Below are positions 1 to 17,800 of a stretch of DNA of 64,000 nt, piece after piece. The stretch comes from Eleginops maclovinus. Taxonomy: Eukaryota; Chordata; Actinopteri; Perciformes; Eleginopidae. Each line of letters opens with the position of its first letter. Position 1 is the stretch's first letter. Under the pieces are notes generated by a model. The model was not told the origin of the DNA and made no database searches. It saw only the letters and a program-made list of their open reading frames with translations. The stretch spans positions 15,841,293 to 15,905,292 of the forward strand of contig NC_086360.1 of assembly GCF_036324505.1 (NCBI RefSeq), in the 5' to 3' direction. Made by a program: the position numbers and the translations under genes.

Positions 1-300
1 GTCTACTCATCTTTCCAGTTATAACAAATCAAAGCCATATATCAAAAATAAAGAGCAACATATCTTCATTTAATATATGGCTTTAGCTAATTATAGTGTC
101 ACTAATGCTGAAAAAAAGCAAAAGTAGGGGCCACAGTGCACAAAGGTACCTCAAAAACACCTGAACGTTGTGGGAGAGCTACAGTGTCACAGCTGTTTTA
201 CTGGATTTTCCACACACACACACACACACACACACGGTTCACTGAGGAAGACTTCCGTAGCCGCTGTACGCTGCAGTGTGATGCTGCGGTGGGGGAGATC
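1..300 (-). other. smad4: smad4 3' UTR and downstream flank
   Basis: This stretch lies immediately downstream of the smad4 stop codon on the minus strand. It contains a short (CA)n tract at about 211-235. A minus-strand ATTAAA, a common variant polyadenylation signal, is visible at 69-74 and would give a 3' UTR of about 230 nt. No AATAAA is present on that strand here, so the true 3' end may lie at this variant signal or outside the window. No other gene is visible. Confidence 0.5.
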
Positions 301-4438
<4,138 letters not shown>

Positions 4439-4604
4439 CTTGACTTCTCTCTCTCTCAATGCACTTTCTGAGAATATTTTTATATGTAGTTGACACTCAA
4501 TCACGAAGCCTCAGCAGAGACAATCTTTACAGCAATTCAGCTGTAGTTGAGGAAGATGCGTGTCCTCACAAGCCCCACAGCATCAGGAAGGAAGGTGACA
4601 CAAT
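4439..4604 (-). other. smad4: smad4 5' UTR part of the first coding exon
   Basis: Upstream of the smad4 ATG, the minus strand shows a strong 3' splice acceptor. A T-rich tract followed by CAG ends at 4605, so the exon would begin at 4604 and carry about 166 nt of untranslated leader. This implies at least one separate non-coding first exon further upstream, as in mammalian SMAD4. The reading frame upstream of the ATG shows no alternative conserved start. Confidence 0.6.
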
Positions 4605-5099
4605 CTGAAAAAAGGACAATGTTCGACTTTTTATCAAACTGTTTGAGATTGATGTTGATCACGTTTTTTAAAGTCGTTTACAAGGCTTGTTCTGCCTCAT
4701 ATGAAAAGTTGTATTGTTGTTATATTAGAGATCATTAGTTGGAATAATAAACTGGCAACTGACCAAGAAAGTTCGGCTGTCATTACATGCCACCTTATTG
4801 TGCTGCAATATTGACTCATTCTGGTTTACATTATAGCTTATTAAGTAAAACCGATTAACATAAATAATGTCTACTTAGACCCGAGCAGGCAGGAGGCATG
4901 AATCAGAAACACTATTCTAACGATTTAACGAAATATTTAGCAGTATAATAAAAAGACTAGCAAAGCCATGAACTCGTCACATGACGAAGCAGTAGTTTAT
5001 GCACATCTGTGTAATTTCATAAAACCCCGGAACTGTTCATTCTAGGATAGAAGTAAGGGTTAAGTTGTTTTTGCTTGCCTTCTTGTAGCTAGCTAGCGG

Positions 5100-6260
5100 C
5101 GCCACTCTGACTGCCGTTTCCCTGGGAAGTTACTGCACACGGACAAAACTCACCGGAAGTACACAACCCTCGTCTTCAAAATAAAAAGGTGACATTTTGA
5201 CTAAAACGCATGAGGACTCAAATAGTGGCAAATATTTCTAAATTTCTAAACAACAATTACAAGTGTGCCTTAATAAGATGTGTTGAACTGTGGAAGAGCC
5301 TACACCCAATGAAATTAGACAATTATAACAACTTATACATAGTTGCCTTTTAGTCAGTGATAGTGAATTCATTGACATGCTATGCCCAAATACGTCTTAT
5401 TAACGAGTGTAGGCTTAAGCTTGAACGTGTTGTACTTACTCCTTTTAAATAGCATGTCCTTATCGGCAACCATTTAACGTACTTTAGATCATGGTAGGTT
5501 TTGTTTTTTATGAATAAACAACATAAATCCAAACGTCTCAAACACAATACTAATGAAACCTTAATGCTATGTTTGCCACATATCTATATATTTCTTATCA
5601 AATCAATTTCATAAGTTAAAAACTTTTACTAATCGCTTACGGTTTTTGACCGGAAACAGCCGTTTAATTCAGTTAGCTTGACGTGAGCTTGGCTAGCTTC
5701 CTGCTACTAAACATATCAGCTAGCGCCGATTAATGTTGATAGATAGCACAGTAGAAAACGTAGCGTGCTATTAGGAGGGTAGCAGTGATGTTTGTTTATT
5801 ATGCAGCGACCGAATAAACAGGTCGATATGTAATATCAAAGTACAGTTTTACTGCGAAGACCTTGTTTGGTATAAGTTCCCTTAATGGTTTATAATTGAA
5901 AACGACACAAGGCTTTGTAAAATAGCTAGCATTAGCACTTTGCGCTACCTTATCTTAGCTGGTGTAGCAGCTAGCAGCAGAGCCCTGCCTGTCCCAAGTT
6001 ACCGACGGTGCCAGCGGTGGGGTGTGCAGATCCTGTACGCTTCCTGGATTATTTTCATCAATTTTACAAGCTGTTTACTAAAACATGGTGAATAAAAGTC
6101 CTTTTCCGCAACCTGTAGCTTTACATCCTCGAAACTGGATTGCAATTCAAGTGAAATCTCAGATTTCGTGTCAAGTCCCGACCCACTTCACGCACTTCTC
6201 ACAGTGTTTCGTTCAATGGCGCGCTGCGCATGCGTATCACGGGACAGGGGTTTCTTCTTC
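5100..6260 (-). promoter_or_regulatory. smad4: Candidate smad4 promoter / non-coding first exon region
   Basis: This upstream region holds two sets of promoter-type signals. At 5152-5160 there is an ETS/GABP core (ACCGGAAGT). On the minus strand the same bases overlap a good 5' splice donor (exon end 5154, then GTGAGT), which could close a non-coding first exon. At 6225-6234 lies TGCGCATGCG, a match to the NRF-1 motif typical of CpG-island promoters, with locally raised CpG density. A minus-strand donor-like GTAACT is also seen near 6011. Which of these is the real transcription start cannot be decided from sequence. Confidence 0.4.
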
Positions 6261-9200
6261 TTCTTCTTCTTCGGTGGGTATTTTATGGCAGCTGGCATCC
6301 AAATTGTTGCTTTGCTGGGGACAGGGGTTTGTTGACTTCATATTATTATAAGCCCTTTATCCTACTTATCTACTATCGTTACTACTAGTCCGGCGATTAA
6401 CTGATTTATCAATCTACTTTTATTTCTTTTGACAACCGAATTTTCACGAAGAACAGAACAATTACCCCAAACAAGAATTGTCATTTGGAAAAACAAGGCT
6501 AGATAATTGAAATAGTTAATTAACTGTTGCCCATAGCCCGTTAATACAATCATGCGATGTTGTATTAAATCATACTTTCCTCTAAAATCATGTACACCAT
6601 CCTCAAGACTTCATAATCATGTCCAGCCTGATTGATTTGACATTCGTTGCAGGAAATTAGGAGGTATAGATGTATTTATGTCTACCAGTTGGACGGATTG
6701 TTATACTTGTGATATCAGTTTGTTAGGATTGAAATACAAAGACCAAGAAAAAAATATTTGAATTGATTAAGGTAGATAGAGAAATGTTTCCATATTCAGT
6801 TTAATGAATGCATACTTAACAAAGTATAACATTACAACAGTTAAGCTGCAACACCATAATACTTATTTATAAGGTTAGTTTCTCCAATGCACTTAACAAG
6901 GTGCTAATTAGTGAAGTGAAATCTGTTGCAGTGTGCGAAAATTAGACGTATGCATAATTTCCCACTTGAATTATAACCTCTCGACTGTAAAGAGAATATA
7001 AAAATGCTCTCTCTCTATAGCAAACATACACACTTGAGATGCCCCACTGGTTATCACTTTTTCCAATTTACAGATGTGAATATTACCCGTTGACAGCCGC
7101 AAGATGATGATTAATGCACAAATTTGGTAGCTAATGTACTTGGCATGCTCCCATAATTTGACATTAATTGTCAACGCATTTTCTCTTTATTTCCCTTTGT
7201 TTCTGAATCGTTTAGCTCCCTAATCTCCCTTTCATTATTTTATATCCAATTCCGCCATCGAAAGAGTTTAAAAGGAAATACCAAGGGACACTCGCAGGTT
7301 TTCCATGTGCTTCACCGCCTCTTTACTCTTTCAGAGTTTTAATTCTGAAGCTGCTGAAGTTATTTTCTTTTTCCATTCATACACTCATTTTCTACATGGT
7401 TACCTAATAGAATAGTTTGTGACAGAATAAGTAGCACATCAAGATAAACAAGATAGATGCATAATGTTGACGAAGAATGATGGAGGGTCACAATGGGGGA
7501 ATGAGAGTTTATCGTTATATTTTCTTTTTGCATGAACACACTAATAATAAAAAAAATCATCAATACGGAACCCGTTGACTGCCATACATTTGTAGTGTAA
7601 TTCTACGTACTGACCAACAGAGGGCAGTAAGCACCAGCCTACAAACGCTGCCTGGTACTGATGGACTGTCGATATCAAAAATTCAATGGTATTAACATTT
7701 TACTATACCTTACAGGCTGAACCTGGTTATAAATATATTGTAATAAACATTTAACCTTCATCAATGAAGATTAAATGAAAAAAAAAGTGAATGAGTGAGA
7801 GGCAAGAATAGGCAAAAGGAAATCAATCAAACTCAAGATACAGGCCTGCATCCATAGTTTGTGTGTGAAAACATAGGTTATAAAACTTAAATCAAACATA
7901 TGATGTGCTCTGGTAAGAACCCTTTTACAAAGAAATTAGTCAAATCACACGCCCTATGTAAAATGTGTTGTTATCTACGTTCCTCGTCATATTAAAAAAA
8001 AGAGAGACTTGGATATCCAGCAGACATTTAGCTCTCAACCTCATCAAATTCACAATTTAATTTAATTTGCGAATTGACGAAGATGCAATCATTTACTATA
8101 TTTAGCTTGAACTGATCATAAAGTGAAATGCGACTGTTCTCCACATGACTGCCGTTCATCCTGCATTAGATGCAGATGTTTTTCTGGGAGTAAGCATAGC
8201 TCTCATTAGCACCATCTGAATATCATGTGAAAAAACAGGAAATGACTCTTAAGATGTGACATCTGACACATCACTGATAGAAAATTACCAAGAAGATATC
8301 TGTGTTGCTAGGTAATACAGACACTTTCGAAGCAGTTAAATGCCTGTGGAGCAGCTGGTAGGACTTGATCACAACAACACATATTTGAAAACACTCAGGC
8401 CAAAGATTGTCATAGCATTACAACAATAAAAAGTGAGATGTTGTCACTGGCTGGAGAGGATTTTCTTCAGAGCGTCTTCACTGATAGTCCTGAGGTTGAT
8501 CAGACAACTATTACCTTGACAGCCATCAGTCAGAGGCGAGACACATGGCCATGTGTGTGATTGTTAGTAATGAGTGCATTGGTCTCACACTGTACATCCA
8601 TCAACAGAGTCAAAAATATACATTTAAAAAAGCAAAAAAGGAGATTAAGGGAGGTGATGTCTATCTGACAGTCTTTCACAATAATGTGACAGCAGCTTTC
8701 TGGCTGAAAACACTTTCTATTTACTCTAACTTCTGAGATAATCCCAGCCCCACTTTCCCACCTTTTCTCTTCCATTCGTTATTTCCTTTCTGCTTCTTCA
8801 CTTCTTCCCTTCCTCTGTAATCTCAAAATTAAATAATGCGATTTGTTGACTCTTTGACCCTTATTTAGGGTTGCAAGTTGCAACCATATACTTTATGTAT
8901 ACCTGCGAGGGTTAAGCAAAGTATAACTTGAACACTGAAAATAGTTTTACGCAACAACATTGTTAAAATGGCATGAACAAATGAAAACACACTGTGAAAG
9001 GGTTAAACTCTGGAAGCCACCTTGTAACCAACCCCTACTGTAGAGCATACCATGCTTTAATGTCTATTTTACGCTAAATGTGACCATAAATTATTAGCAT
9101 GCTAAAACAATAATATAAGATGTGTTAGCATTTGCTCAAACATCATTGAGCCGCTTACATAGCTGACTGTTAGACTTTTCAAGTTAGGCCTGAGAAATTG

Positions 9201-10190
9201 CTTTTTTAAGGATTTGGACTAATGCACATGTTTTGATAAAGGTAAGGCCACCAACGTTTCCATCCATTGAGTGATCGAAAGCTTGCCTCACATCTTTTTC
9301 TTCTTTCCTCTCCTCCTTTGAACCCCTTCCTCTGAAGCCTGGGCACATCACACGGGTGGGGGAAGTATTAAATGTGAAATCTTTCCACTTCAGTGGGATT
9401 CAGGAAATTGTCTTCCCCGCGGGGAAGTAAATGCAGATGGAGGGATGGATATATGGAAGCATGAAGAAATGGATGGAGGAGTAAAATGATTGGAAGAAGA
9501 GATGGATTAAGGGAAGGAAGGAAAGGTGAAATATTTGGAGGATGGATGGGTTGGCCGTAAGCAGCAGAGAAGTGGAGAGTGGAGGAAAGAGGAAGAGAGA
9601 TGGAGGTGCTGGAGATGAGATGGCTGAGCTGTCTGTTTGAAGATAAATCAGAGAGGCAGTGCATAGTTCTGTATCCATAAACGCACACACATTAACAGAT
9701 GTGTGTGCGCACTCACGCTTGAACTCACACACATGCAAACACACACAAACACAAATACACTCACTTACTCAGCCTGCACACACTCTGCCCCACGGCGAGG
9801 TGGTAAAAGGCCACGGCTGATTGGGTGCTGCAGGCTGATTTTGCCCCGAGTGGCAGAGCAGTGCAAGTTGGGATGTTTGGATACAAATGCAGTCATCCAT
9901 GAAGGCATGAGGTAGGTCACCCCTCTTCTCTCTCTCTTTTCAACATCTCCTTCTCATTCTATTTTCCAATCTCCATACCTTCATTTCATTTCCCCACAGG
10001 GTTTTTCTACTCTGTTCCTATCAATCCATCTTTCATACAGACAGTGTATTCTCTGTGGGTATTAACAGTAGCTCTCAGTGCTCCTCTCTTTCTCTCTGTT
10101 GTCTGGCTTTATTCATTTCCATCTGTCTTCCATCTTTCTCATTCTCTTTTTTCCAGCTTTATTTTCCCTCCATCTTTTCCCTGCCTGCAG

Positions 10191-10332
<142 letters not shown>

Positions 10333-10974
10333 CCCTGCAGTGTACTAACACAATAATTAGTCGTGGTTGATGTCTTTGACAGTCCTAATCCTTCTAAATG
10401 GCGACCACATGCCTTTCCTCATCAGCCCAGGGCTGGTCACCTGACACACAAACCACACACACACATGCTGGAACACACACACATGCTTGCGCTGTTTGCA
10501 AATAGGCATATTACGGATCCATCTGTGTTTGGTGTAGTTTTGAGATGCTTCTGTCTTAGAGATTTCATGCTCCAATAATTAACAATGTAGCAACCTCCAT
10601 CTTCATCTATTGTCTAGAATAAAACACCTGATCAAAAGTCTCATTAAAACAAATATTAGGTGTTGGACTATGGCTAAATTGCAGACAATCCCCCTTACAT
10701 TGAGTGGCATTTTTCGGACTGGATGAAACAAGGCTAACTGTTCTCGATCCTTTTATCTCACAATTTCAGAGAGAAAACCATTTATAAATAATTTCCCGAA
10801 AACATTAAACTATTTTAAAGATGATGTGGTTAATAAGGTTTGGTGCATTGAACATATTTCCGAAGATCACATACACATAGAGCCATTATGTGAAAACAGA
10901 TTTCAGGAAAGAAAGATTGAAGTGTGAACTAATTACAAAAATAATTTTGTTTTTGGCTTTCTGCCCTACAGAAT

Positions 10975-11105
10975 TAGATGGGGAGAGAGAGGGGAAAACA
11001 TGCAGACTAATGCTGCAGGGTCGGATTCAAACTGGGTCCGCTGCATTAAGGACACAGACAGTAAGTAAGTACCTCGTGCGCATGCTCTACCAAGGTAGCT
11101 ATCTA
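10975..11105 (-). mobile_element. Degenerate tRNA-derived SINE fragment, antisense
   Basis: At 11019-11033 the plus strand reads like the reverse complement of a tRNA B box (GGTCGGATTCAAACT). It is followed by a 'gctctacc..gtagctatc' stretch that reads like a reversed A box near 11085-11105. This arrangement is familiar from tRNA-headed SINEs common in percomorph fish genomes. Substitutions in the box regions and a short 'gtaagtaag' insertion mark it as an old copy. The family cannot be named with certainty. Confidence 0.55.
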
Positions 11106-11385
11106 TCTAAATCAAGCAAGAATGGTGTGCACCCCTCTCAATTGGACTAAAATGCAATAAAAACAAGAGTGATTTGTTGATTCAATCAACATGACGTTGC
11201 CCAACTACTTCTTAACATTTCTCTCTTTCTGTGTGTGTGACCATTAACCCATCACATGTGTAAAGTGAATGTGTGACCACACACACCGTGAGCCCCCTCT
11301 GACTCAGAGGGCTTGTGGAGATCAAACACTGATGCCGTCATATGGTTTGAATTAGGGTCAGTCTTCATGTTTCATCATAAAACTT

Positions 11386-12043
<658 letters not shown>

Positions 12044-12814
12044 GCATGTAGCCAGTTGATACATTTTTATAGAGACATGATTTGCTTTCACAAGTCCTTG
12101 CTTTCCTTGCAGCTTCTTTCCTCTAGTGTTTGATAAGAAATAAAAACGATTGTGTTTTTAATCAGAAATTGTTATTTTTAGTTATGTTCTGTATAATGTT
12201 TTAAACTAAAGTGGGATTTCTTCGTTTTTTTATTAATGTTTTGCAGGCCTGTTTTTTAATTTATGTTGTGTTTTCTGTCTCAAAAGATCCAATGCAACAC
12301 ATTTAGGTCCCTTCTTAGACCCGGACGTTATCCTTTTCTGTCTTTGTTTGCCATAAGGCTCATGATATACTTACTTTCTTTTAACATTTGTGCATCTAAG
12401 TGACTGTGACAGGAGCAGCATTGTTCACATGTTAAACTGTGCACTTTGTGTAGATGAAGGATTAACAAGAATCATCATTTGTTGACAGAGAGAAACTTTC
12501 CTTGGGAACATGCTCATATTGCAGACTTAAACTTAACCGAACATGGCAACACTTTAAAATGTTACTTTCATGTTTGTGTTAAAAAGCAAGTGAGAAGTTA
12601 GTGGTAGAGATCATATTCAACACCACCTCCTCGGGCTGCAAGATACTTTTCAGAAGCACTGTTATCAACGGAGTCAGCTGAAGAAAAAATGAAGCTATGA
12701 GTCCCTTGCTTTCCTGCCAGCTTGGATAAATAAGTTTCATTTCTGTTGTTGTAAACATTGTTACAAGAAAGGTTGCTGTCAAATATAAGATTTCAATCAC
12801 AGTTCAGTGTTTAA

Positions 12815-12828
12815 AGACCTCATGACAC
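12815..12828 (+). repeat. Left terminal inverted repeat
   Basis: AGACCTCATGACAC directly follows TTAA. It matches the right end perfectly in reverse complement over 14 bp, and similarity stops at position 15. This defines the left boundary of the transposon. Confidence 0.92.
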
Positions 12829-12995
12829 GTGGAAAATAAAGTAATATACATACACACATTGAAAGTACACATACAAAATAGTCACTTGAAGTTGGTTTTA
12901 ATCATTATGATAGAGAAATTGAGTTTGTACGGCCTTTTAAAAGTGCGATTTTTGCGATCTGCTACCGACCTTCCTATTAGTCAGTCACATGACCT

Positions 12996-13015
12996 ATGAC
13001 GTACACTCCGGAACG
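12996..13015 (+). promoter_or_regulatory. Subterminal motif / promoter of the P2X7-domain gene (CRE half-site + ETS core)
   Basis: ATGACGTACACTCCGGAACG lies 62 bp upstream of the start codon of the plus-strand gene and 181 bp from the left end. TGACGTA is a CRE/ATF-type half-site and CCGGAA is an ETS core. A near-identical copy (18 of 20 bases) lies in inverse orientation at the other end, upstream of the transposase gene. It may be a shared promoter element, a subterminal transposase binding site, or both. Confidence 0.6.
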
Positions 13016-13077
13016 GCTCCTTGGTCAAGACACTATCCCACCTGTCACTCACGACTATCCTGACACCTGTCAACAAC

Positions 13078-14365
13078 ATGGATTCTGACAACTCCGATTC
13101 ATCCTCGGATCCTGACACATTTTTCGAAGTGGCAGAGTCCGACCCAATGCTGGAGGACAATGTGAGGGGCGTTATGCCCTATAGATACGAGCCATACTTG
13201 GATGAGTTGGAGCCACAGGGTTCTACGGAAAGTTCGGATGGCGAGGCAGAAGGCGCTGTTGGTGGTGCTGCTGTGGCAGACGGTCGGATGCCTATGGATT
13301 TTGGCAGACTACAGCACGTGGAATGGTAACTTCCTTCTTGTTCACTTTTCTGACAATGAACACTCCGTAAGATATTGTACTTTGTAATATCCACCACAAC
13401 CAGCGTTTGCACCAGCGAGCATGTGTGTGTGCAGTCTGCCTCCTCACCTCCCAGAATTAGCCAAATAGTCACCATTACTAGCCTACAGATCGCAAAGGGC
13501 CATTGTTGTTTCCCGGTGCTTGTCATAGTCTTAATCTTTATTTAGTTATGTTATTTTTTTTGAGAGCGATGAAAATACCAATTAGGTCTACTATATTAGT
13601 TTGCCCTGCGTCATACTCATACAGTAGCCTATGCTATAACCCAGTAGTAGCCTATGCTATAACCTAGCTCCTGACCAGTGGCCATCCTTCCGCGATTAGG
13701 CTAGTTCTACGTCGGCTTTTCACGCGAATCAACCCATGACATTGACACTTTGTAAAGTTCTGTGACAATTGTAAGATTGTTTCAAGCCCCTTGCCTTTAT
13801 CTGTTATATTTTAGGTGTTCTTGTGGGAGATGTGAGCCAATGCCACTGGTAGTGGAGTCGGTGTGCTGCCGCGAACAGTCAAGAGTGTGCGAGAGGAGAG
13901 AGGAGGAGGGAGCAGACACCCGCTGCATCACAGAACATTCTGGCTTTGAGCCAGTTTGTCTGAATCTGCATGTTCTGCGCACCGCACATTTCCACTATCG
14001 GCAAGAATACGGGGATGTAGAGGGAAACGAGTGAGTATACAATCCTATTGTAAAATCATTTGTATGGACTAGTAGGAATTGTATGATTTGATATCACCAA
14101 TGACGTAAATGTATGCGTAAAACGAACTGTCATGTAGGTTACAGTAGGCCTAGGCCTACATCTAAAACACCTGTGTTTTTCTTCTGATTTTCTTTCAACT
14201 TTTAGGTGGAAGAGGTACACTGGATACAGACAGTTTGTGCGATGGTGCTACGAGTACCTGGGAAGACATGTCAGGGTCCCCATACCTTCCTGTGTGGTGT
14301 GGTGTATCCGGAGAACTTTTCCCTCCATTGATTACAGGGGGTTCCAGGACACCAACAGCCCGTGA
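13078..14365 (+). CDS. P2X7-receptor ballast-domain protein carried by the transposon (207 aa, three exons)
   Basis: Exons are 13078-13325, 13815-14030 and 14206-14365; all junctions are GT-AG and join in frame to 207 aa. The start is the ATG opening MDSDNSDSSSDP, the first in-frame methionine. Residues 1-80 are acidic and Ser/Asp-rich. The rest resembles the cytoplasmic zinc-binding 'ballast' domain at the C-terminus of P2X7 receptors. It has a WCSCGRCEPMP motif at 83-93, CCRE at 100-103, further cysteines at 108, 120 and 131, then a TGYRQFVRW segment and an IPSCVVWCIRRTFP segment that parallels LPSCCRWRIRKEFP of human P2X7. There is no channel part: no transmembrane segment or ATP-binding ectodomain. 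The protein is therefore a soluble stand-alone ballast domain. Its role in transposition is unknown; zinc binding and protein or nucleotide contacts are inferences from the receptor. It converges on the transposase gene, with 440 bp between the stop codons. No canonical AATAAA is seen downstream. Confidence 0.88.
13623..13665. repeat. Short tandem duplication in intron 1 of the ballast-domain gene
   Basis: A 20-bp unit beginning AGTAGCCTATGCTATAACC occurs twice, at 13623-13642 and 13646-13665, with one difference at the last base. It lies in the first intron and has no evident function. Confidence 0.8.
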
Positions 14366-14771
14366 TGATACATGTATGCTGTTAACTTGTTAATTTTGTT
14401 TTTTTAGTTTAAATACATGAGTTTGTAAATACATGAAAATGAATGTCAATACATGATACCTCTGGCTTCACATGAATGTGTCTTCATTTTTACAACTTAC
14501 AACAGCTTACAACAAATAGGCCTAGCAAATCAATTTACACCTTCACCATGGAAGGGTAGCTGATATTTTTGATCATACGGTGTCTAAGATGTGCTGTACT
14601 TCAGGGACAATGCAATACAAGCCCACATGGATAAGGGGGAAAACTGTAGCAACACAGACATACTACACACCCTGTAATGACACTTTTCAGAACACCAAGG
14701 TGAGGATGGAGCAGGAGGTTCCCAACACAGTAAATCAAAGCACTCACGGCAAAGATGAAATTAAGTTTGTG

Positions 14772-14777
14772 TTTATT
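14772..14777 (-). terminator. Polyadenylation signal of the transposase gene
   Basis: AATAAA on the minus strand lies about 30 nt beyond the stop codon of the transposase gene. It gives a very short 3' UTR and keeps the transcript clear of the convergent ballast-domain gene. Confidence 0.6.
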
Positions 14778-14805
14778 CCATTCAGTCCGGTTCTCATGTG
14801 TACAT

Positions 14806-17800
14806 TTAGGTGTTATTTGTAATGCTAAAGCGGGTCATATGTGCATTGACTGCTGCCCTCTTATCCGGCTTTTCGAATGATGCATTGAGTGGCTCTGTAA
14901 CAGGGGACGGGTCTGGGATGTCAAAGTCATCACCGTTGTAGTCCTCACCTCGACACATGGCCTCCACCATCCGCATCAGCTCTTCAGCATAGCCTGTTGC
15001 AGAGGAATATGGGACAAGGTTCAAATTAATCCAACCATAGATATGACACACGACTATGTACATCTCAAAATACAAATCATATCTGCAATCAACTTTCTAT
15101 TATGCTTACCAAAAGATGGCTCCTGTAAGACTTTCCTCACAATGTAGCCGCCCTTCTTATACTTTGGATACCGCAGGTTGAACATCATCTCGCCATCGTG
15201 TCTGCTCCGCTGCTCCCTGTTGGCATTCTCGTTGAAATGCAAAGCAGCCAGGATCCCTCTAAGAACAGAACACAAACAGAATAATCAGGAACAAGATGAC
15301 CATTCTTAACAGCGAAACATAAACAAGTCAACCCAAAAGAGCCCATGTTACCCCTCTATTTATCAGGTTGCACTGCCTAACAGTGGCTGCCCAAACCAGG
15401 CACAAGGCCCTGACCCTTGCCTACAAAACCACTTCAGGACATGTACATTTCCTGTGCACTGCAAATGTTGCAAGCTGTGATTTTGTCCTCGATTGTAAGT
15501 CGCTCTGGATAAAAGCGTCTGGCAAGTGTAATGTAATAGAATGTAATAATGTCCTAAAAGAATGTTTCACGGAATATTTCTTTGATTACCTGCTCTCCAT
15601 CCCTTTGTATGAAAAGTGGCACATCTTTGGCGCAAAGTGGGTAATCACGCTATGGAATGCTTCGAGGTAGGATGTCTGGTGTGACGGGGACAGGCGTTGT
15701 ATATCTGCACACAGCCTCTTGTTCCGGATGATCTTCTCCACTTCAATAGACACCTTCGTATCTGAAGAACATTGTACAAAATACATGTAAATTATGCAAC
15801 ATGATGCAACATGATACTGTGATCACAATCTCTGTAAAATAAACATTAGGAGTATACTAACGACAACTCAGCCACGGTTTACGCTGTTCCCTGCCTTCCA
15901 GGACTCCGTGCGCACAAGAAGAGAACAGTCCCTCGAACCCGGTGTGCCTGTTGTGGATGTGATCGATGACTGATGTCCATTTGTCCACCACAAGTTGTCC
16001 ACTGCCAGGAGGCGTCGAGACCACGGACCAGTACAGATGGTTTATAATACTTCCCACCCAGGGTTTGAGGTCCTGGCAACCTCTAGTTTGTCCAAGGCTC
16101 TGCAGCTTCTTCTTGACACCTGAGTAAACATGTGTAGATGAATAAATAAATAGAAATCTAATGTACTGCTTGAAGGTCTTGACTCCAAGGGCATAACTAA
16201 AACCCTTTTTAGATACATGAACAGCCTGTAATAGCCTGAAATAGGCCCTGTCCTCCACACACACAAGGATTTCACACATAAAATTTGTCCAAACCCAAAA
16301 AATCATATCTTTCAAAAAGGAATGTCAAGGTAGTGCTTCAAGTCTCTCTTAAAAATTACATTAAACAGGTTTAAACATGTTGCACTTACTCTTGGCTACA
16401 TGCCATATGTCAAACTGGTGCGTGATGTCTGGATGGTCCTCTCTAATCATCATGTTGATGCCTATGTGTCTGTCTGTCACGAGAGTTCCGACATCCACAA
16501 AGCCCTGGACTTTCTCAAGGGATCGCTGCAGTCCCACTTTCTCCATGTGGTAGGACCCTCCAACCTCATTGCTCTAAAACATAAAAAGCAGGAGATTTTG
16601 ATGAGCATAACATTGACTAGTATAAAATTGTCCTTACTACGACAGAAGAGTGTGTTTTCTATACTGGGCAGGACTCACATAGAGGCATAATACATCTGAA
16701 ATGTACCTGTACAAGTTGTACGTCAATAACAGCTGTTTTCCGGAGCTCCATTGTTGAGTAGGTGCCGTACTTAGCGCAATGCCCTGGGGTGTCGGCACGC
16801 CCGTCACCACCACACACGATGGGTTCCCCTTCTGCCTGTAGCAGACAGAGCATGGCAAACTGCTGCTCGCCCCAAACTCGCTTCACAGCTTTGAAAAGCA
16901 CCTGGTCCTGATGTCTGAAGAACGATCTTTCCGACATCACAGCAACGCCCAATCTGGATAGGACACGCAGCACCTTGGTGACAGTGGCCCCACTGAAGAG
17001 AATGGCAGCGGACAACAACACATTCCCAGCTGCTGTTCTGCCGAAGAAAGGTTGACTGTTCCATAGTCCTTGGTTCCCACATCCCCCGCACTGGATGGTG
17101 ACCTGCAACTGTGTTCCTACTTCTTTACACTGCCAGGACAGTGACCTGCTCCCACAAAGTCCACAGCTGCACCATGTTGACAACAGCGTCACCAGGCATT
17201 CCCAGAACACAAGAAAAACGCTACCTGCTGGCGCCTCAGGTGGCGGCACTGGTGGAGTATTGTGTTCAGGACTCTCTTCAGCTGAATCATCAGAGGACGG
17301 CAGCTTGTAGTCGGGATCATCTGTCGACATGTTGTCATCTGAGTCAGAGCCACAAGAGGTTGAGTTGTCGGTGTTGTGAAAGCAAAAGCAGTCATCCTCA
17401 GTCTGAGTCCCAACAGTGACCATTGATGTAGTAGCCTGCACACCTGGGGAAAAAACAATGTTTAGTATATAGAAATCAGTGTCAGCTTGAAGGAAATCTT
17501 CATTCAATACACACAACTTTTTGTGAAGCTTGCTCGCACTAGTAAATTTGTAGATTGTAAAATAGTCTTTTCCTAAGACAGATAGTTTTTCCAACATTCT
17601 TGTGTAGATGTGAAAATAGATGTTTGACATAGAAAAGGATTGTCATTAGTGATGTATCTATCTACACAAGATGCAATGCTGAAAAGACCCGTTTCCCCGG
17701 ACATCTGTTTGGCTAAAATACGTACATAAATGATAAAATACCTTTAGTCCGTCCCCTTCCTTTGAACTGCATAGCCACCGTCCTTGTTGGTGGCCTCAGA

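Noticed and set aside
13078..14365. A genuine P2X7 receptor gene or its 3' fragment
   Set aside because: No channel exons lie upstream, the frame has its own start and acidic N-terminus, and the gene is enclosed by transposon ends.
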